Below, piece after piece: positions 1 through 10,313 of a stretch of 64,000 nucleotides of DNA. The notes beneath the pieces are model-generated. The model was given only the letters and a program-made list of their open reading frames with translations, was not told where the DNA came from and made no database searches. Source of the stretch: Climacium dendroides (lineage: Eukaryota > Streptophyta > Bryopsida > Hypnales > Climaciaceae); NCBI GenBank assembly GCA_950106755.1, contig OX467082.1, positions 18,972,001 to 19,036,000 on the forward strand. Direction: 5' to 3'. Position 1 is the stretch's first letter; every line of letters begins with the position of its first letter. The position numbers were made by a program, and so were the translations under genes.

Positions 1-140
1 TATAATAAATATTTTTGTAATTTTTGTTGTTCACACATGTAGATTGTGAACTTCTTTCTAATTTGAAAACATTCTTTTGTTTTCCTCTAGTGGTTTGTTA
101 AGTGCAATACACTCAAACAATTGAAAACTATTTTGTAAAT

Positions 141-1466
141 CTATGAAACTTGAGCATTGCAAAGTGGGCAAACTTTTTTACATTGCAACCACTTTTGAAT
201 GCACTCAAAGTGATATTCATGTTTGCAAGGCAATTTGCACATTGTTTCTCCCTCTTCAAATCTAACTTGATACACAATACACTTCTCTTGATGAAAAGTG
301 TCACAATTTTGGGAATTGGACCTATATTCAAATTGTGGAAGTGCGGCAATGGATTGAAGATCTAGGCCTATGCTCTCAGTTCCCATTGTCACTTCTTCAA
401 ATGGGAGCACATCTTCATAAAAATCATCGTTTGAATCAACATCATTCTCATCGCGCCAATCATTTTGAAGAGCATGTTCATAACGAGCTTGATATTCACA
501 TTGAAGAACATGACCATCTAAGCAAAGATCTATGCAAACTTTCAACGCTCGAATCTCTTGAATAGTAAGTTGAACAAGTTCAGAATTAATGTCCACTTCA
601 CTGTCACTACCATGAGTACTACCAATAGTATCACTATCATCAGTATCATTGATATTGTCACTATTATTGGTGGTGTCGTTATAGTTAGTAATGTCGCTCT
701 CATTGGTAGTATTGATAGTATCGCCAATATCACTATTTGTATTGCTACTATCACTGTCGAGATCACTGTTAGGTTCAATATAGTTATTAACGATGGCACA
801 TTCATTATCAATGTCTGTTGTCACTTCTTCAAATGCGAGCACATCCTCATAAGAAATGTTGTCCAAATCAACATCATCTATGTTATGCCAATCACTTTCA
901 AGAAAATTATTGTAATGAGCTTAATATTCACATTGAAGAGCATGACAATCTAAACAATGATTTGCTCTAATCTCTTGGATAGTAAGTATATCGTAAGTAC
1001 CACCAATAGTATCACTATCATTGGTATCGTCAGTATCGTCGGTAGTGTCGCTAGTGTCGCTATGATTGGTAATATTAATAATGTCGTCAATTTCATCATT
1101 TGTATTGCTTTTAAAATTGTCACTTCCAATATGGTTCTTAGTGTTGGCACATTCATCATCACCACCTCCACCATGTTCCATTTGCATCTTGAATAAGACA
1201 TTTTCTTGTTCTGCGCGGGATAGAGTAGATGACAAAACTAATTTGAATTGATTTATTGATGTCTTTGGCACACTTGTTGTAGTGTTTGATTCAAGTGCTA
1301 CATCTTCAATTATCTTTGTTGCATTGTTTAGGTCGCCATTTTCACCACCTTTGAATTGTTGCACTTCATTTTGCTTACTAGTGCTTGAGATTGTGCCTTC
1401 ACTTTTATTCTTCTTAGTTTCAAAAGTATCCATTGACCTTTTTTTGTTATTGTTAACGCTCGTCAT
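141..1466 (-). pseudogene. Broken RING-H2 (BIG BROTHER-like) E3 ligase gene
   Basis: One minus-strand frame of 442 codons runs from ATG at 1466 to TAG at 141. It is interrupted once, by TAA at 921-923. The N-terminal part is Lys/Asn/Ser-rich. The middle is low-complexity Asp/Asn/Ser/Thr. The last 50 codons form a RING-H2 finger with spacing C-x2-Y-x14-C-x-H-x2-H-x2-C-x10-C-x2-C. The finger most resembles plant BIG BROTHER-type ubiquitin ligases (for example LPCKHEYHFEC and VCPLCN). The second zinc ligand is Tyr (codon at 270-272) where the family has Cys, a one-base change. The stop at 921 aligns with a Gln codon (CAA) in an internal duplicate copy, so it is probably a C-to-T mutation. The two lesions suggest a decaying gene. 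A shorter protein from the downstream part, or an intron that removes the stop, cannot be excluded. Confidence 0.7.
388..1220 (-). repeat. In-frame tandem duplication (about 417-432 bp) inside the RING gene
   Basis: The motif LTIQEIRA followed by a Cys-rich stretch ending LQCEY is encoded twice, at about 925-985 and 505-570, 417 bp apart. The peptide YEDVL.FEEVT is also encoded twice, near 820-860 and 388-430. Both copies include the acidic Asp/Asn/Thr-rich linker. The period is a multiple of three, so the frame is kept. Copy 1 (higher coordinates) carries the TAA stop; copy 2 has CAA at the same place. Confidence 0.75.
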
Positions 1467-3495
1467 TGATTACTACCAATGTTCACCTAAATGATATCTT
1501 TTAAAGACAATACTATCAAATTATTATTAACAAAGTCAAAGAAAATAACTTGAATTTATGACAATATTTATTTATGTTAAAAATCTACAAAAAATATATC
1601 ATAATAGTAACTTTTATTAATCAAATGAGAAACAAATGTAAGGTCATCTACTTATATCTACTTTCAATTGAATCAAAGAATTTTATCAAAGTAAAAGTGG
1701 ATCCAATAATACTAAAGTAAATGAAAAACATAAATAAAGTAAAATAAAGTGAATTATATTAAAGAATAAATAAAATTCATTACTAAACTATAGTAAAAGA
1801 GAATTACAACCAAATTGAAATAAAGTAAAGCAAAGTGTACATATTGGCAAAATAAAGTAAAAGGATTTTCTTCAACAATCTAAAACTTATGTTGTGAGGC
1901 CTTTCTATTGTCAAAAACCAATCAACAATTTTGTGCAAGTTTAATTGTATAGATTGCTAACTATTCTTTAAGTAGAGGAAAAGGTTGATTAACATCCTAT
2001 GGAATAATTTTATATGACTTTAATTGCTGTAGATAACCTAATGGGATTTATTTTGTGAAATTTTGAACATTTTTTAGAGTATTTTGAGGCTTTTTGATAA
2101 GAGTTTGTGGTTTTTGTGGTCCAAATGGGCTATTTTGGTTGTTTGTTCTGATTCAATTGAAGTCTTAGTGAGAGTTCCTAGTTGGTTGGTATAACTTAAT
2201 GAGTTCAGTTTGAGTTGGTGTTAATTAGGTCACCAACAATTAGTTGGATGGATTAATTCCGAGTTTAATTCCGAGTTGGCATGGTTTGTTGGTTTGGTCC
2301 AGTTGAAGTTATTTGTAACAGTCCAAGTCAGCTTGATTTTTATGTTAATCCAAATTGGTTGGTTTGTGGTCAAATTAGTTCTAATTTGGATATTCATTAT
2401 GTTGTTCAAGTAGGTAGTATCTATATTTGGTGTTGAGTTGGAATTTCATTATGATTTTGAATTTCCTAGTGGGCGGTAGTTGAATCAGTTGGTCTTCCTC
2501 TCCGATTTGGCAACCATTGTTGTAAGTCCTTTTAGTCCGAGTTGGGTTTCATTTTGTTTTCATTGGCTGTTGAGTGAAAGTTCAGTGCGTGTCCCAACCA
2601 AATAGTGCTGTGTATTTTTGTTTTTGGTTCCGTATTATTGGAAGTTTGAACATGTGTCAGTTTGTGTGTGTGGTTCAAGTGGAAGTATGAATGTTAACAT
2701 ATTATAATTCTGTCTATATCCTAGTTGATTGATGCGTTGCTGAGATCCGATGGAAATTGTATAAGAGTCCGGTGTGATTGTGTGTCAAAGTTGGTTGATT
2801 GATGTCAATCTGTCTCAGTTGGAAAGTTGAATGTGGAATAGAGCTAGTTGAGTTTAATGGAAGATTGTGAGTAAGCCAAGTGGGGATGATTCAATGATGA
2901 GAACTTGTGAATCCAAATCGGTGGTTCAAAGATAGAGATGTAGTAAAACTTTAAATTTGATAAGAGTTGAAGATATGGATTAAGTGTAGACTAATGGGAA
3001 TTAGTTGTAGATCCTAGCTAGAATGTTGTGTAGAAATGTTCAGTTAATTGGATGATACATCTTGTGAGTATTTGTAACGGTGATTTAATCATTAATTCGG
3101 AGCTAATATAAAGATGTATTTTTAGCCAAATTGTGTGTGTAATGTGCGTTATTTCAATGTAAAAATCTGTTTTAATTAATTTAGGAGCCAAATTAGAGAT
3201 GTGTGTATATATCATTGTAATTGGAGGTGGTAATGTCTGTTTGGAAAATCAGTTGTGTGAATTGAAATTTTTTGGGTGCTGATTGCTTGTATTAAAATGT
3301 ATAGACCAAGTCGGGATGTAGTACATTTAAGTTACATGAGTCCAAATTGGAGTTGTTAAAGTCTAAATGTTATTTGTGTTTATTTCCAATTTGGTTGTAT
3401 ATCTGTGAATGTCCATTTCCATGTTGAAGTGAATCGCTTAAGCATTTGTGAGGAAATTAATTAAATCCAATTTAGTAATTGTCATATTTAGAGTG
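1467..3495. other. AT-rich intergenic DNA, no gene seen
   Basis: No supported ORF. From about 2000 the plus strand is G/T-biased, with many degenerate copies of TTGGTTGG-like words. The same texture resumes after the CACTA element, at 5223-5470, so that element appears to have inserted into an older sequence of this kind. Confidence 0.5.
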
Positions 3496-3844
3496 AGTCA
3501 CTACAACAATGGCAGTGTTTTATAACTGCAGAATTATGACTGAGGATGACTAGCGACTGTTTGCAGTCATATTCTTGAAGGCCAACACTTTGGGGAGAAA
3601 TATGACTGCAAAATATGACTGTCAGTCATTTTTACGCCTTGTACGTCACAAGCGTATACTATACGGCCATTAGGAATACCAAAGTACTTCATAGGGAACG
3701 TAGGGAACATGTTTGGGAACGTTGGGAACATGTTTGGGAACATTGAGTCATATTATCACTAATATTTTTATATAATAGTGATTTTTTTTTGTTTGGGGCA
3801 ATTCAAGAAAAATTTGGGCAATTCTAAAAAATATAGAGAAGTCA

Positions 3845-3995
3845 TTGTTTAAAATTTTGAAATCCTAGTCATCTACTTTTTTGGATTTTGAATCCTAGTC
3901 ACCACTTTTTTAGGGTTTTGAGACCCTAGCCGTCATTTTTTAGGGTTTTGAAACCCTAGCCGCCACTTTTTAGGGTTCTAGAACCCTAGCCATCA
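3845..3995 (+). repeat. About 32-bp tandem repeat with AAACCCTA palindromes
   Basis: Roughly five degenerate units of the form TTTTAGGGTTTTGAAACCCT followed by AGCCGCCAC. Later units are cleaner than earlier ones. Each contains AGGGTTTT facing AAACCCTA, so each unit is itself palindromic and carries the plant telo-box word. It lies inside the CACTA element. Confidence 0.75.
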
Positions 3996-3999
3996 CTTC

Positions 4000-4450
4000 T
4001 TGTGGCTCTTCTTTCTTACTTTTTATTGTCTCTTAGCTTTCACTTGTTGTTGCTTTTTGTTGCATCTTAACTCTTGTTTCTTGTTGCTCTCTAGTTCATG
4101 CTTCTTGTTTCTTATTGTTGCATCTAAATTCTTTCTTTCTGTTGGATTTGAACTCTTTCTTCTTCCTAGTTCTTTTTTTTTTGTTTCCTCTTGTTTTGTA
4201 GTTCTTACTTCTTATTGTTGCATCTATACTCTCATTTCTTGTTGTTTCTTGTCATGTCTTAGTTGGTGCTTCTTGTTTCTTCTTGTATCTTAGTTGTTGC
4301 TTTTTATTTGTTCTTATGTCTTAATTGTTGCCTCATATTGTGTCTTAGTTGTTGTTTCTTGTTTTGTATTGCTTCTTGTTTCTTATTGTGTTTTAGTTGT
4401 TGCTTAATTGTTACTTCTTATTCCTTATTGCATTTTAACTTTTGATTCTT
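4000..4450 (+). repeat. Pyrimidine-rich degenerate repeat tract
   Basis: The plus strand is strongly C/T-biased. It is made of imperfect copies of a word like TTCTTGTTGCATCTTA. The long Cys/Leu/Phe/Ser ORFs here follow from the composition and are not considered genes. It lies inside the CACTA element. Confidence 0.6.
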
Positions 4451-4675
4451 GTTATCTCTTAGTACTTATATTTTTTTTCTTGTTTCCTCCATCATCAATC
4501 TTATTCTTCCTATTCTAAACTTGAGCTACATATTTTGTGTTGATTGTAAATCTTTGAAGATTAGGCTTTGTTGTTCAATCACTAAAAACTAACCTCTCAT
4601 TTCTTTGATTGTATATATAGGCATCAAAAGTTGAAACAAAGACATTGGAAGCTACTTGAAACTTCATGAAGCCAA

Positions 4676-4946
4676 AAATATGACTCACAGAAGTCATATT
4701 CCATAAAATATGACTGCCAAGAGTCGTATTCTACATCATTGCAAAATATGACTCACCTCAGTCATATTCCATAAAATATGACTAACGAGAGTCGTATTCT
4801 ACATTACTACAAAATATGACTCATCTCAGTCATATTCCATAAAATATGACTGACAAGAGTCGTATTCTACATCACTGCAAAATATGACTCACTTCAGTCA
4901 TATTCCACGTCATCCAAAAATATGACTGACCATAGTCATATTCCAC
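4676..4946. repeat. Array of small palindromes (AATATGACT...AGTCATATT)
   Basis: About four tandem units of about 64-66 bp. Each unit holds two short inverted repeats: AATATGACT, 5-7 bases, AGTCATATT, then AAAATATGACT, a spacer, AGTCGTATT. Every half-site is the ATATGACT word that is also concentrated near the element ends. The same design recurs in diverged form at 21.2-21.9 kb. Confidence 0.85.
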
Positions 4947-5222
4947 GTAGGATTTTTTTGTTTGCCCGGGCAACTCAAGAAAAAGTCAAGACTCCCCTAG
5001 GAAAGTCAAAGTATACGTCATGGCTAAAAATGGGTATTTATACCCCTCGGAAAATATGACTGCCAATATGACTAATGTCTGAAGCGACTACTTCTAAACG
5101 ACTGGAGTCAGTCATATTCCGAGTCATCTACAGTGATTTCTGCGTGAGTCGTATTTTTTGATTTTACGACTCACTGCAATCATATTTTGCAGTCATAAAA
5201 CACTGCTTTTGTTGTAGTGAGT

Positions 5223-6081
5223 GCTAATGGATGATAGAAAAGTAAAATTTCAAACTGGCCTATGAGAACTATCAAAGTTGTTGTAAGTTGAATTTTACAA
5301 AACCAAATTGTGACGTTAATTTGGTGAGTTCCAAGTTGGTGAAGAAAGATCTGATGGGTCCCTTGAAGGAAGGCAAAGAGCATACTGAGAAGATACAACA
5401 CAAGTCAGAAGATTAGGAGACCAACTAGGTTGTATCCAATCAAGACCGATTTGGAGATTTAAGCTACTTTAGCCAATAAAGCAAAAAAAATTCTGATTTA
5501 GAGATAAAAGAATAAAGATCAAATGAAGGATAAAAGAATATGAAAAGGAGGAGAATATAGTTTAAAAGAATAAATAATAAATAATTGGGAGATATTCTTA
5601 ACTCTTGTGGCCTTTAAGAGTGGAGTGGATGAATTTAGTAATTAGTTTTATCATGTGAGAAGAAAAACATTATGCTTGTGGTTAAAGAACAAAATTTTTA
5701 TCTTTCTATAATTGCAAGGACCAAGTAGGAATTCATAACGGAAGTATTCCTATTTAATTGTCCTCCCTAGGAACGAATTTCATACTAGTAGTTTAGGGAA
5801 TAAATTCCAATTAGGACCTAAGCTTATCAACAATTGCCCATAAATTTCATATGATTCAAACCTCCTATATTTCTACCTGTTATTATAAATTTGTTATTGC
5901 TTTTGGTTATAACATTGTAAAAATGCTATTCATATAAATTTTAAATATTGTGGATGTCATCTTCAATTTGAGTTGGAATGTCAAGACTAAAAGTTTTCAA
6001 ATTTTCTCAATTGCTTCCAAGTGTAAAGAGACATTGGGAAGTATTACAATTATACCTTATATTCCCATGCTTATAGTATGT
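5223..6081. other. AT-rich intergenic DNA, no gene seen
   Basis: Continuation of the pre-insertion sequence to about 5470, followed by A-rich DNA with no supported ORF, RNA gene or repeat array. Confidence 0.5.
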
Positions 6082-6100
6082 ACAAACCTGGCGTTAGAGA

Positions 6101-7740
6101 AGAGGGGCCATTGAAAGATAAAGTAGGGGAGGGGGTCAAAAAATATTTAAAAAATCTGGCTTGTGAAGGGGACATTCGTGGAAGATGCTTGTTGTTACTT
6201 TTGCAAGACGTGGTCACAGGGACGTTCAGACTACATTCGTAACTTCAGTTCATTGACAATGAGCACTGTAGATAGAGGCCATGTAGTATTGGTCATTCAC
6301 ACTGCAACAATGGTCGTAATTTATGAGTGGGTCCCGAAGGCTCTTGTTAGAGCTGTTATTAGCTCGTATTTAGTTCCTCTACCTCTGCACAGTTTGTTGG
6401 CGCGCATTTTTCAATTTCTTGGTCACTGAACAACGTATTGGGGTTTTCCTTCTTTGTATGCTAGCACACTTTGTTCGCTTTGTAGTTTGTTTTTCAGATG
6501 GCCATGGTTGCCTTGAATCCGTTATGGCTGTAGAGTGAGTAGCTTTAATTGCGGCATTGGACGTAGGAGCTAAATAGACGTTGTGCAGCAGTGATGGATT
6601 TTATTTAGGGTTTCCAGGTAGGGTTGTAGCAGCTTGTAGTGTAGTGCGATTGCAGCGACAATGTTAGACAATGTAATGAAGGTGTTTGTTTAGGGTTTTC
6701 TAGCAGGGTTGAAGCATCTTGTAGTAGAGGACTTCTGATTACAACAACATCAGACAAGTACGTTTCTTATCAACTACTGTTTTTTCCCTTCCATATGCAC
6801 TGCATTCTACCCTGTAGTTGGAATTGTAGCCTCTGTGTTTGCGAATGTTGTGGGTTGTTTGTCTTGAGTTCTGATGGCCACACTTGTATTGTACTAGAGT
6901 AGAACAACAAGATCCTAGACCAGCGGCATTAAACGACAAAGCAGAGTTGACGTCATAAAGTTTAGACAAGGTGCCCATTTAGGGTTCCAAAGTGAGGCCG
7001 GGATAGCTCGTTATTGTACAAAGAGCGTTTGCTGCATCAACGTGAACCAGTCTGTAACAGTTCTTGATTGTAGAGAAAACATCTACAACATCAACGTAAA
7101 GCGGGCTAGGACACCTCGTGATTGTAGAAAGAACATCTTAAGCATCAACATGAAATGGATACTCATGCTGCCATCCCTGTATTTTCCCCCTCCATACGTA
7201 TTGTTTTCAGTCTTGAAGTCAGTACCGTTGCCACTGTGTTTGGGAATGTAACATAGTTTGTTTGGCCATTTTTGTGCTACGTAGTGATTTTGTGCACATG
7301 GATCACTTTCAATGCGGCTTTGATCGACGTACTCAATACTTGCACATTAGCTCTCTTTACTGCCCTTTGCTCGAGGATACCTTCGTTGACTTACCATCCT
7401 TTGGTTTTGATATCTTGCCCAACAGAAAATCCTTTTTTTTGGAAAAGGCACGACAAGCCTGAGCATTGTTCTTTAGTTTCTCCTCTTTGTTTAGTTGCAA
7501 TCCTCTTCTCTGTTTGATTTCCTGCTCTCTGCAGGTGTGCACCATGTATTGTTGATCGTTGTCTTTTCGAATGCTTTCATCCGTTCCATGCTCTCACTCC
7601 GTTCTTGGTGTCCTACCAAGAAAATGGATTTCTTCAACAATGCTGCCAATAGCATTCCATTCATTTGCTCTCTACTTGTTCTACTTTTGTTTATACATCG
7701 ACAGTTGCAATTGTGGACCGAATAGGATTCCAACAAAGAT
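6101..7740. other. Left part of the Harbinger block, no intact gene
   Basis: Mixed-composition sequence upstream of the transposase remnant, with short, overlapping, unrecognised ORFs. Degenerate tandem motifs occur near 6600-6740 (TTTAGGG...GCAGGGTTG...AGCATCTTGTAGTA), and a cleaner 54-bp repeat at 7013-7155. Confidence 0.4.
7013..7155. repeat. 54-bp minisatellite, about 2.7 units
   Basis: Units start at ATTGTA at 7013, 7067 and 7121, exactly 54 bp apart. They share ATTGTAGA, ACATCT and GCATCAACGTGAA. Confidence 0.75.
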
Positions 7741-8965
7741 GATGACACAGATGCCATAGCCTTCTCCGACATGCTCGACAATTCCAGTGCACTTGTTGAA
7801 ATCGTCACTCATGCGGCTCTTCATTCTTGGCGCCTATGGAAATATCGTGGTGTTCTGGATGGAGACTTGGAATACTAGATCAAGCCTAGGTCCACAATTT
7901 GGTTTTCCAAGTTCCTCCTAGATCAATATGACCACCACAGATGGGTGAAGATGTTCCATTTCTTTAAAGTATCTATTTTCTCATTGGTTGAACTTCTACA
8001 ACCTTCAATCCAACGACAAGATATTAAGTACCGGTTGTCCATCCCCTTGTTGTGAGAGTTGCTTGTGCTCTTTTTAAATTAGCTCATGGTGCTAGCTTGT
8101 TGATCTGCAGTGAAATGTTTGCTACGGGGAGAAGTTTAGTGTCGTTACTTCTTTGAGATGTGGTCCATGCCATTAATATAGTAATGCGCTCTGAAATCTC
8201 GTGGTCTCGTGGTAACTGCTTGCTTGAAATTGAGCACAACTTCAACCTGCTTTGCGGTTTACCTAGAGTAGTTGGATCTATTGATGGAACACATGTTCCT
8301 ATTTCAAAACCAAAGTTTGGTTCTACTGACTATTACTATTTCAAGTCAGGATGTTACACTTTAAACTATCAAACAGTTGTAGATAGTGACAAAAAAAATT
8401 TGGACTTATTCCTTGGCATGTCAAGGTCCACGAATGATTCAAGAATGCTGCGGAGATCCTCTATGTACAACAAGGGCTTACACAATAATTTATAGGATGA
8501 AAGAATTCAATTTCAAGGTTTTACGCCTTATGTACTTGGTGATTTGGGATATCCCCTTCTCCCATGGCTCATGATTCCTCACTGCGGCCACGGCAATGGT
8601 AACCTACCTATTGCTAATGCTTTGTTTAATGCAAAGCTGCGGAGGGAACGCGAAGTAGTGGAAAATGCATTTGCATTGCTCAAGCAAAGTTTTAGGGACA
8701 TGGTTGAAGTCATATCTGCATATCACTTTCATTCCGGACGTAATCGTATGTTATGCAATTCTACACAATTTCATGCTGCGGCAATCACATGCAAACATGG
8801 AACGCTTGCTCAATGTTTTTCGCACTAAAGAATTCAGTAGTGATCCACTACTTAATAACACTGTCCCAAGCGATGATTTCGACAATCACATTGATGAGGC
8901 TGACCTAGAGCACACTACATTGAAGCGAAGAGACCTCGGCATGTACCTTGCTATACAACAAATCC
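7741..8965 (+). pseudogene. PIF/Harbinger (HARBI1/ALP1-like) transposase pseudogene
   Basis: Reading across breaks gives a DDE_Tnp_4-type nuclease. The N-terminal region contains HSWRLWKYRGVLDGD and WVKMFHFF. A central stretch reads ACALFKLAHGASLL. The catalytic part has VVGSIDGTHVPI (Asp codon 8283-8285), NDSRML (Asp 8436-8438), GDLGYPLLPWL near 8535-8570, and EVVENAFALLKQSFR (Glu 8661-8663). The C-terminal part has CYAILHNFM. Breaks: TAG near 7877, a frameshift near 8045, TGA at 8154-8156, TAG at 8493-8495, and a frameshift near 8735. In life it would cut and paste the element at TWA sites with a Myb-like partner. With at least five lesions it cannot make active enzyme. Confidence 0.88.
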
Positions 8966-9089
8966 GGCCACTTAAAGAAGTGCAGGTATTGTGCTATGAC
9001 ACACATGTTCTTTACAAAAATTTATATTTTTTATTTCTTTCTTTTCTATTTACATGCAAAATTGTCTTGAAGCGTCTTCAAGACTAGTG

Positions 9090-9934
9090 AAAGTACTAAA
9101 CTACATATTGTTCAACAAAACTATACAATGACTTCGTCCTGTGTTTGGAATGCATGAAGTAACTACGAAGAAAGGTGATGAGCTACTGCTGCGGCTCTTC
9201 AAAGTCCTCAGCATCTGCATTGGTAGTAGCTTTCGAAGACAGGGGTTGATGCTGCGCAGTTTCGTCAAGCACTTATACAAGCAGGGTTGATATCATTGTT
9301 GGCTCAGTATCCTGTAGTTTTGGTCTCACAACGTATAGTCCTGCAGTAAAAGCTGCAGCTAGGTTTGCAAGACACTGTACCACCTCCCCTTGCTCAAGGA
9401 TTGCAAGTTTTGCATTGTCATTTGTCAATGTAGCATTCTCCTACAATCTTTGGTCTCACAATTTCTGATATTCCATTTGCTATGAGAAAATCTGCAATTG
9501 CATTTACATCTTTGTTTTCTCCAACTCTCTACTTGAATCAGCCATATTCCCAAGACATCGCTCTCTTGTGGAGCCGCTGGTATCACTGGAGCTAAGGATC
9601 TGTGTAGTAACTTCTGGAGGTAGAGAAGAAAAACGTTGACTAACTGGTGCACTGATGGGAGTCTTGCCACGTTTTTTATGTTCAGGTCCTCCTATAGGTG
9701 GTTGCGTCACATATGTAAGCAACAGTCCACTGAATGTGTACTCCGACATTGCCTCTGCTGCTGTTGCAACATCCACGATGTCCCCATTCTCACAGTCAGT
9801 GGAATCATTTTCTCTTTTTTTTTATTTGGCAGTAGTTGGATGGTTGTAGTTCTTGTCTTCTCTTGCGTGCAGGTCTCAACAGTGTGGTGGATGCATGCTT
9901 GGACGTCAACTGTACCAACAGTGTAAGTTGCAGA
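9090..9934. other. Spacer between Harbinger pseudogenes
   Basis: It probably holds the degraded C-terminal half of the Myb-like ORF on the minus strand, in fragments such as that ending near 9425. No continuous frame could be followed and nothing else was recognised. Confidence 0.35.
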
Positions 9935-10313
9935 AGATGTCCTCTGAAAGTGAACGTAAGAGTCCCTCTGCCTTTTTCTCAGCAGCAATTATGGTCCAAT
10001 AGTCCAATCCATTTGTCCCGCTCCACGCTAGGAAGTCTGCCACGTGCTTCTACTTAGGTATTATTTGGTTCCATTTGCTTTTGCAAGCGGAAACATCTCT
10101 AGGACAAGGTGAGACTCCAGCTCTCATTACCTGCGCACTAATGTGAAGCCACTTTGTAGAGTTATGATTCATCAAATCACGTGCATCAACATTGTCGAAT
10201 TCCTCATTGAATAGTGGTCGCTTCGCTTCTATCAAAGCTAAGATTTCTTGAGGTAACCAATTGGATCCTCGATCTTTTCTAACTCGTTTAGGTGGGGTTA
10301 GAGAGGCCTCCAT
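9935..10313 (-). pseudogene. Harbinger Myb/SANT-like DNA-binding protein pseudogene
   Basis: The minus-strand ATG at 10313 opens a basic N-terminus followed by NWLPQEILALIEAKR, a Myb/SANT-like (trihelix-related) helix start. It continues with KWLHISAQVM and ACKSKWNQIIPK. An in-frame TAG lies at about 10053. Past it the same frame continues into KHVADFLAWSG, DYWTIIAAEKKAEGLLRSL, the conserved DYW..E region of Harbinger-associated Myb-like proteins. In active elements this protein binds near the element ends and helps recruit the transposase. Here the nonsense codon and later loss of frame mark it as dead, like its neighbour. Confidence 0.75.

Larger units (their letters stand above)
3499..5219. 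mobile_element. Non-autonomous CACTA-type (En/Spm) DNA transposon, 1721 bp
   Basis: The left end begins CACTACAACAA and the right end closes TTGTTGTAGTG. The inverted similarity continues inwards: GCAGTGTTTTATAACTGCAG on the left against a complementary ATAAAACACTGC stretch on the right. The element is flanked by the 3-bp direct repeat AGT (3496-3498 and 5220-5222), as expected for the CACTA superfamily. The subterminal zones are dense in ATATGACTG in both orientations, reminiscent of TnpA-type binding arrays in known CACTA elements. No transposase ORF is present. The interior holds a telo-box-like repeat, a pyrimidine-rich tract and a palindrome array, listed separately. Confidence 0.85.

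Noticed and set aside
4000..4445. Plus-strand ORFs rich in Cys, Leu, Phe and Ser, like membrane proteins
   Set aside because: They follow directly from a pyrimidine-rich degenerate repeat inside the CACTA element.
4676..4946. CRISPR-like appearance of regularly spaced repeats
   Set aside because: The spacers are as conserved as the repeats, the units are themselves palindromic, and the surroundings are a plant transposon.
8665..9087. 140-codon ORF as a separate gene
   Set aside because: It starts within the transposase and continues it after a frameshift (CYAILHNFM); it is part of the pseudogene.
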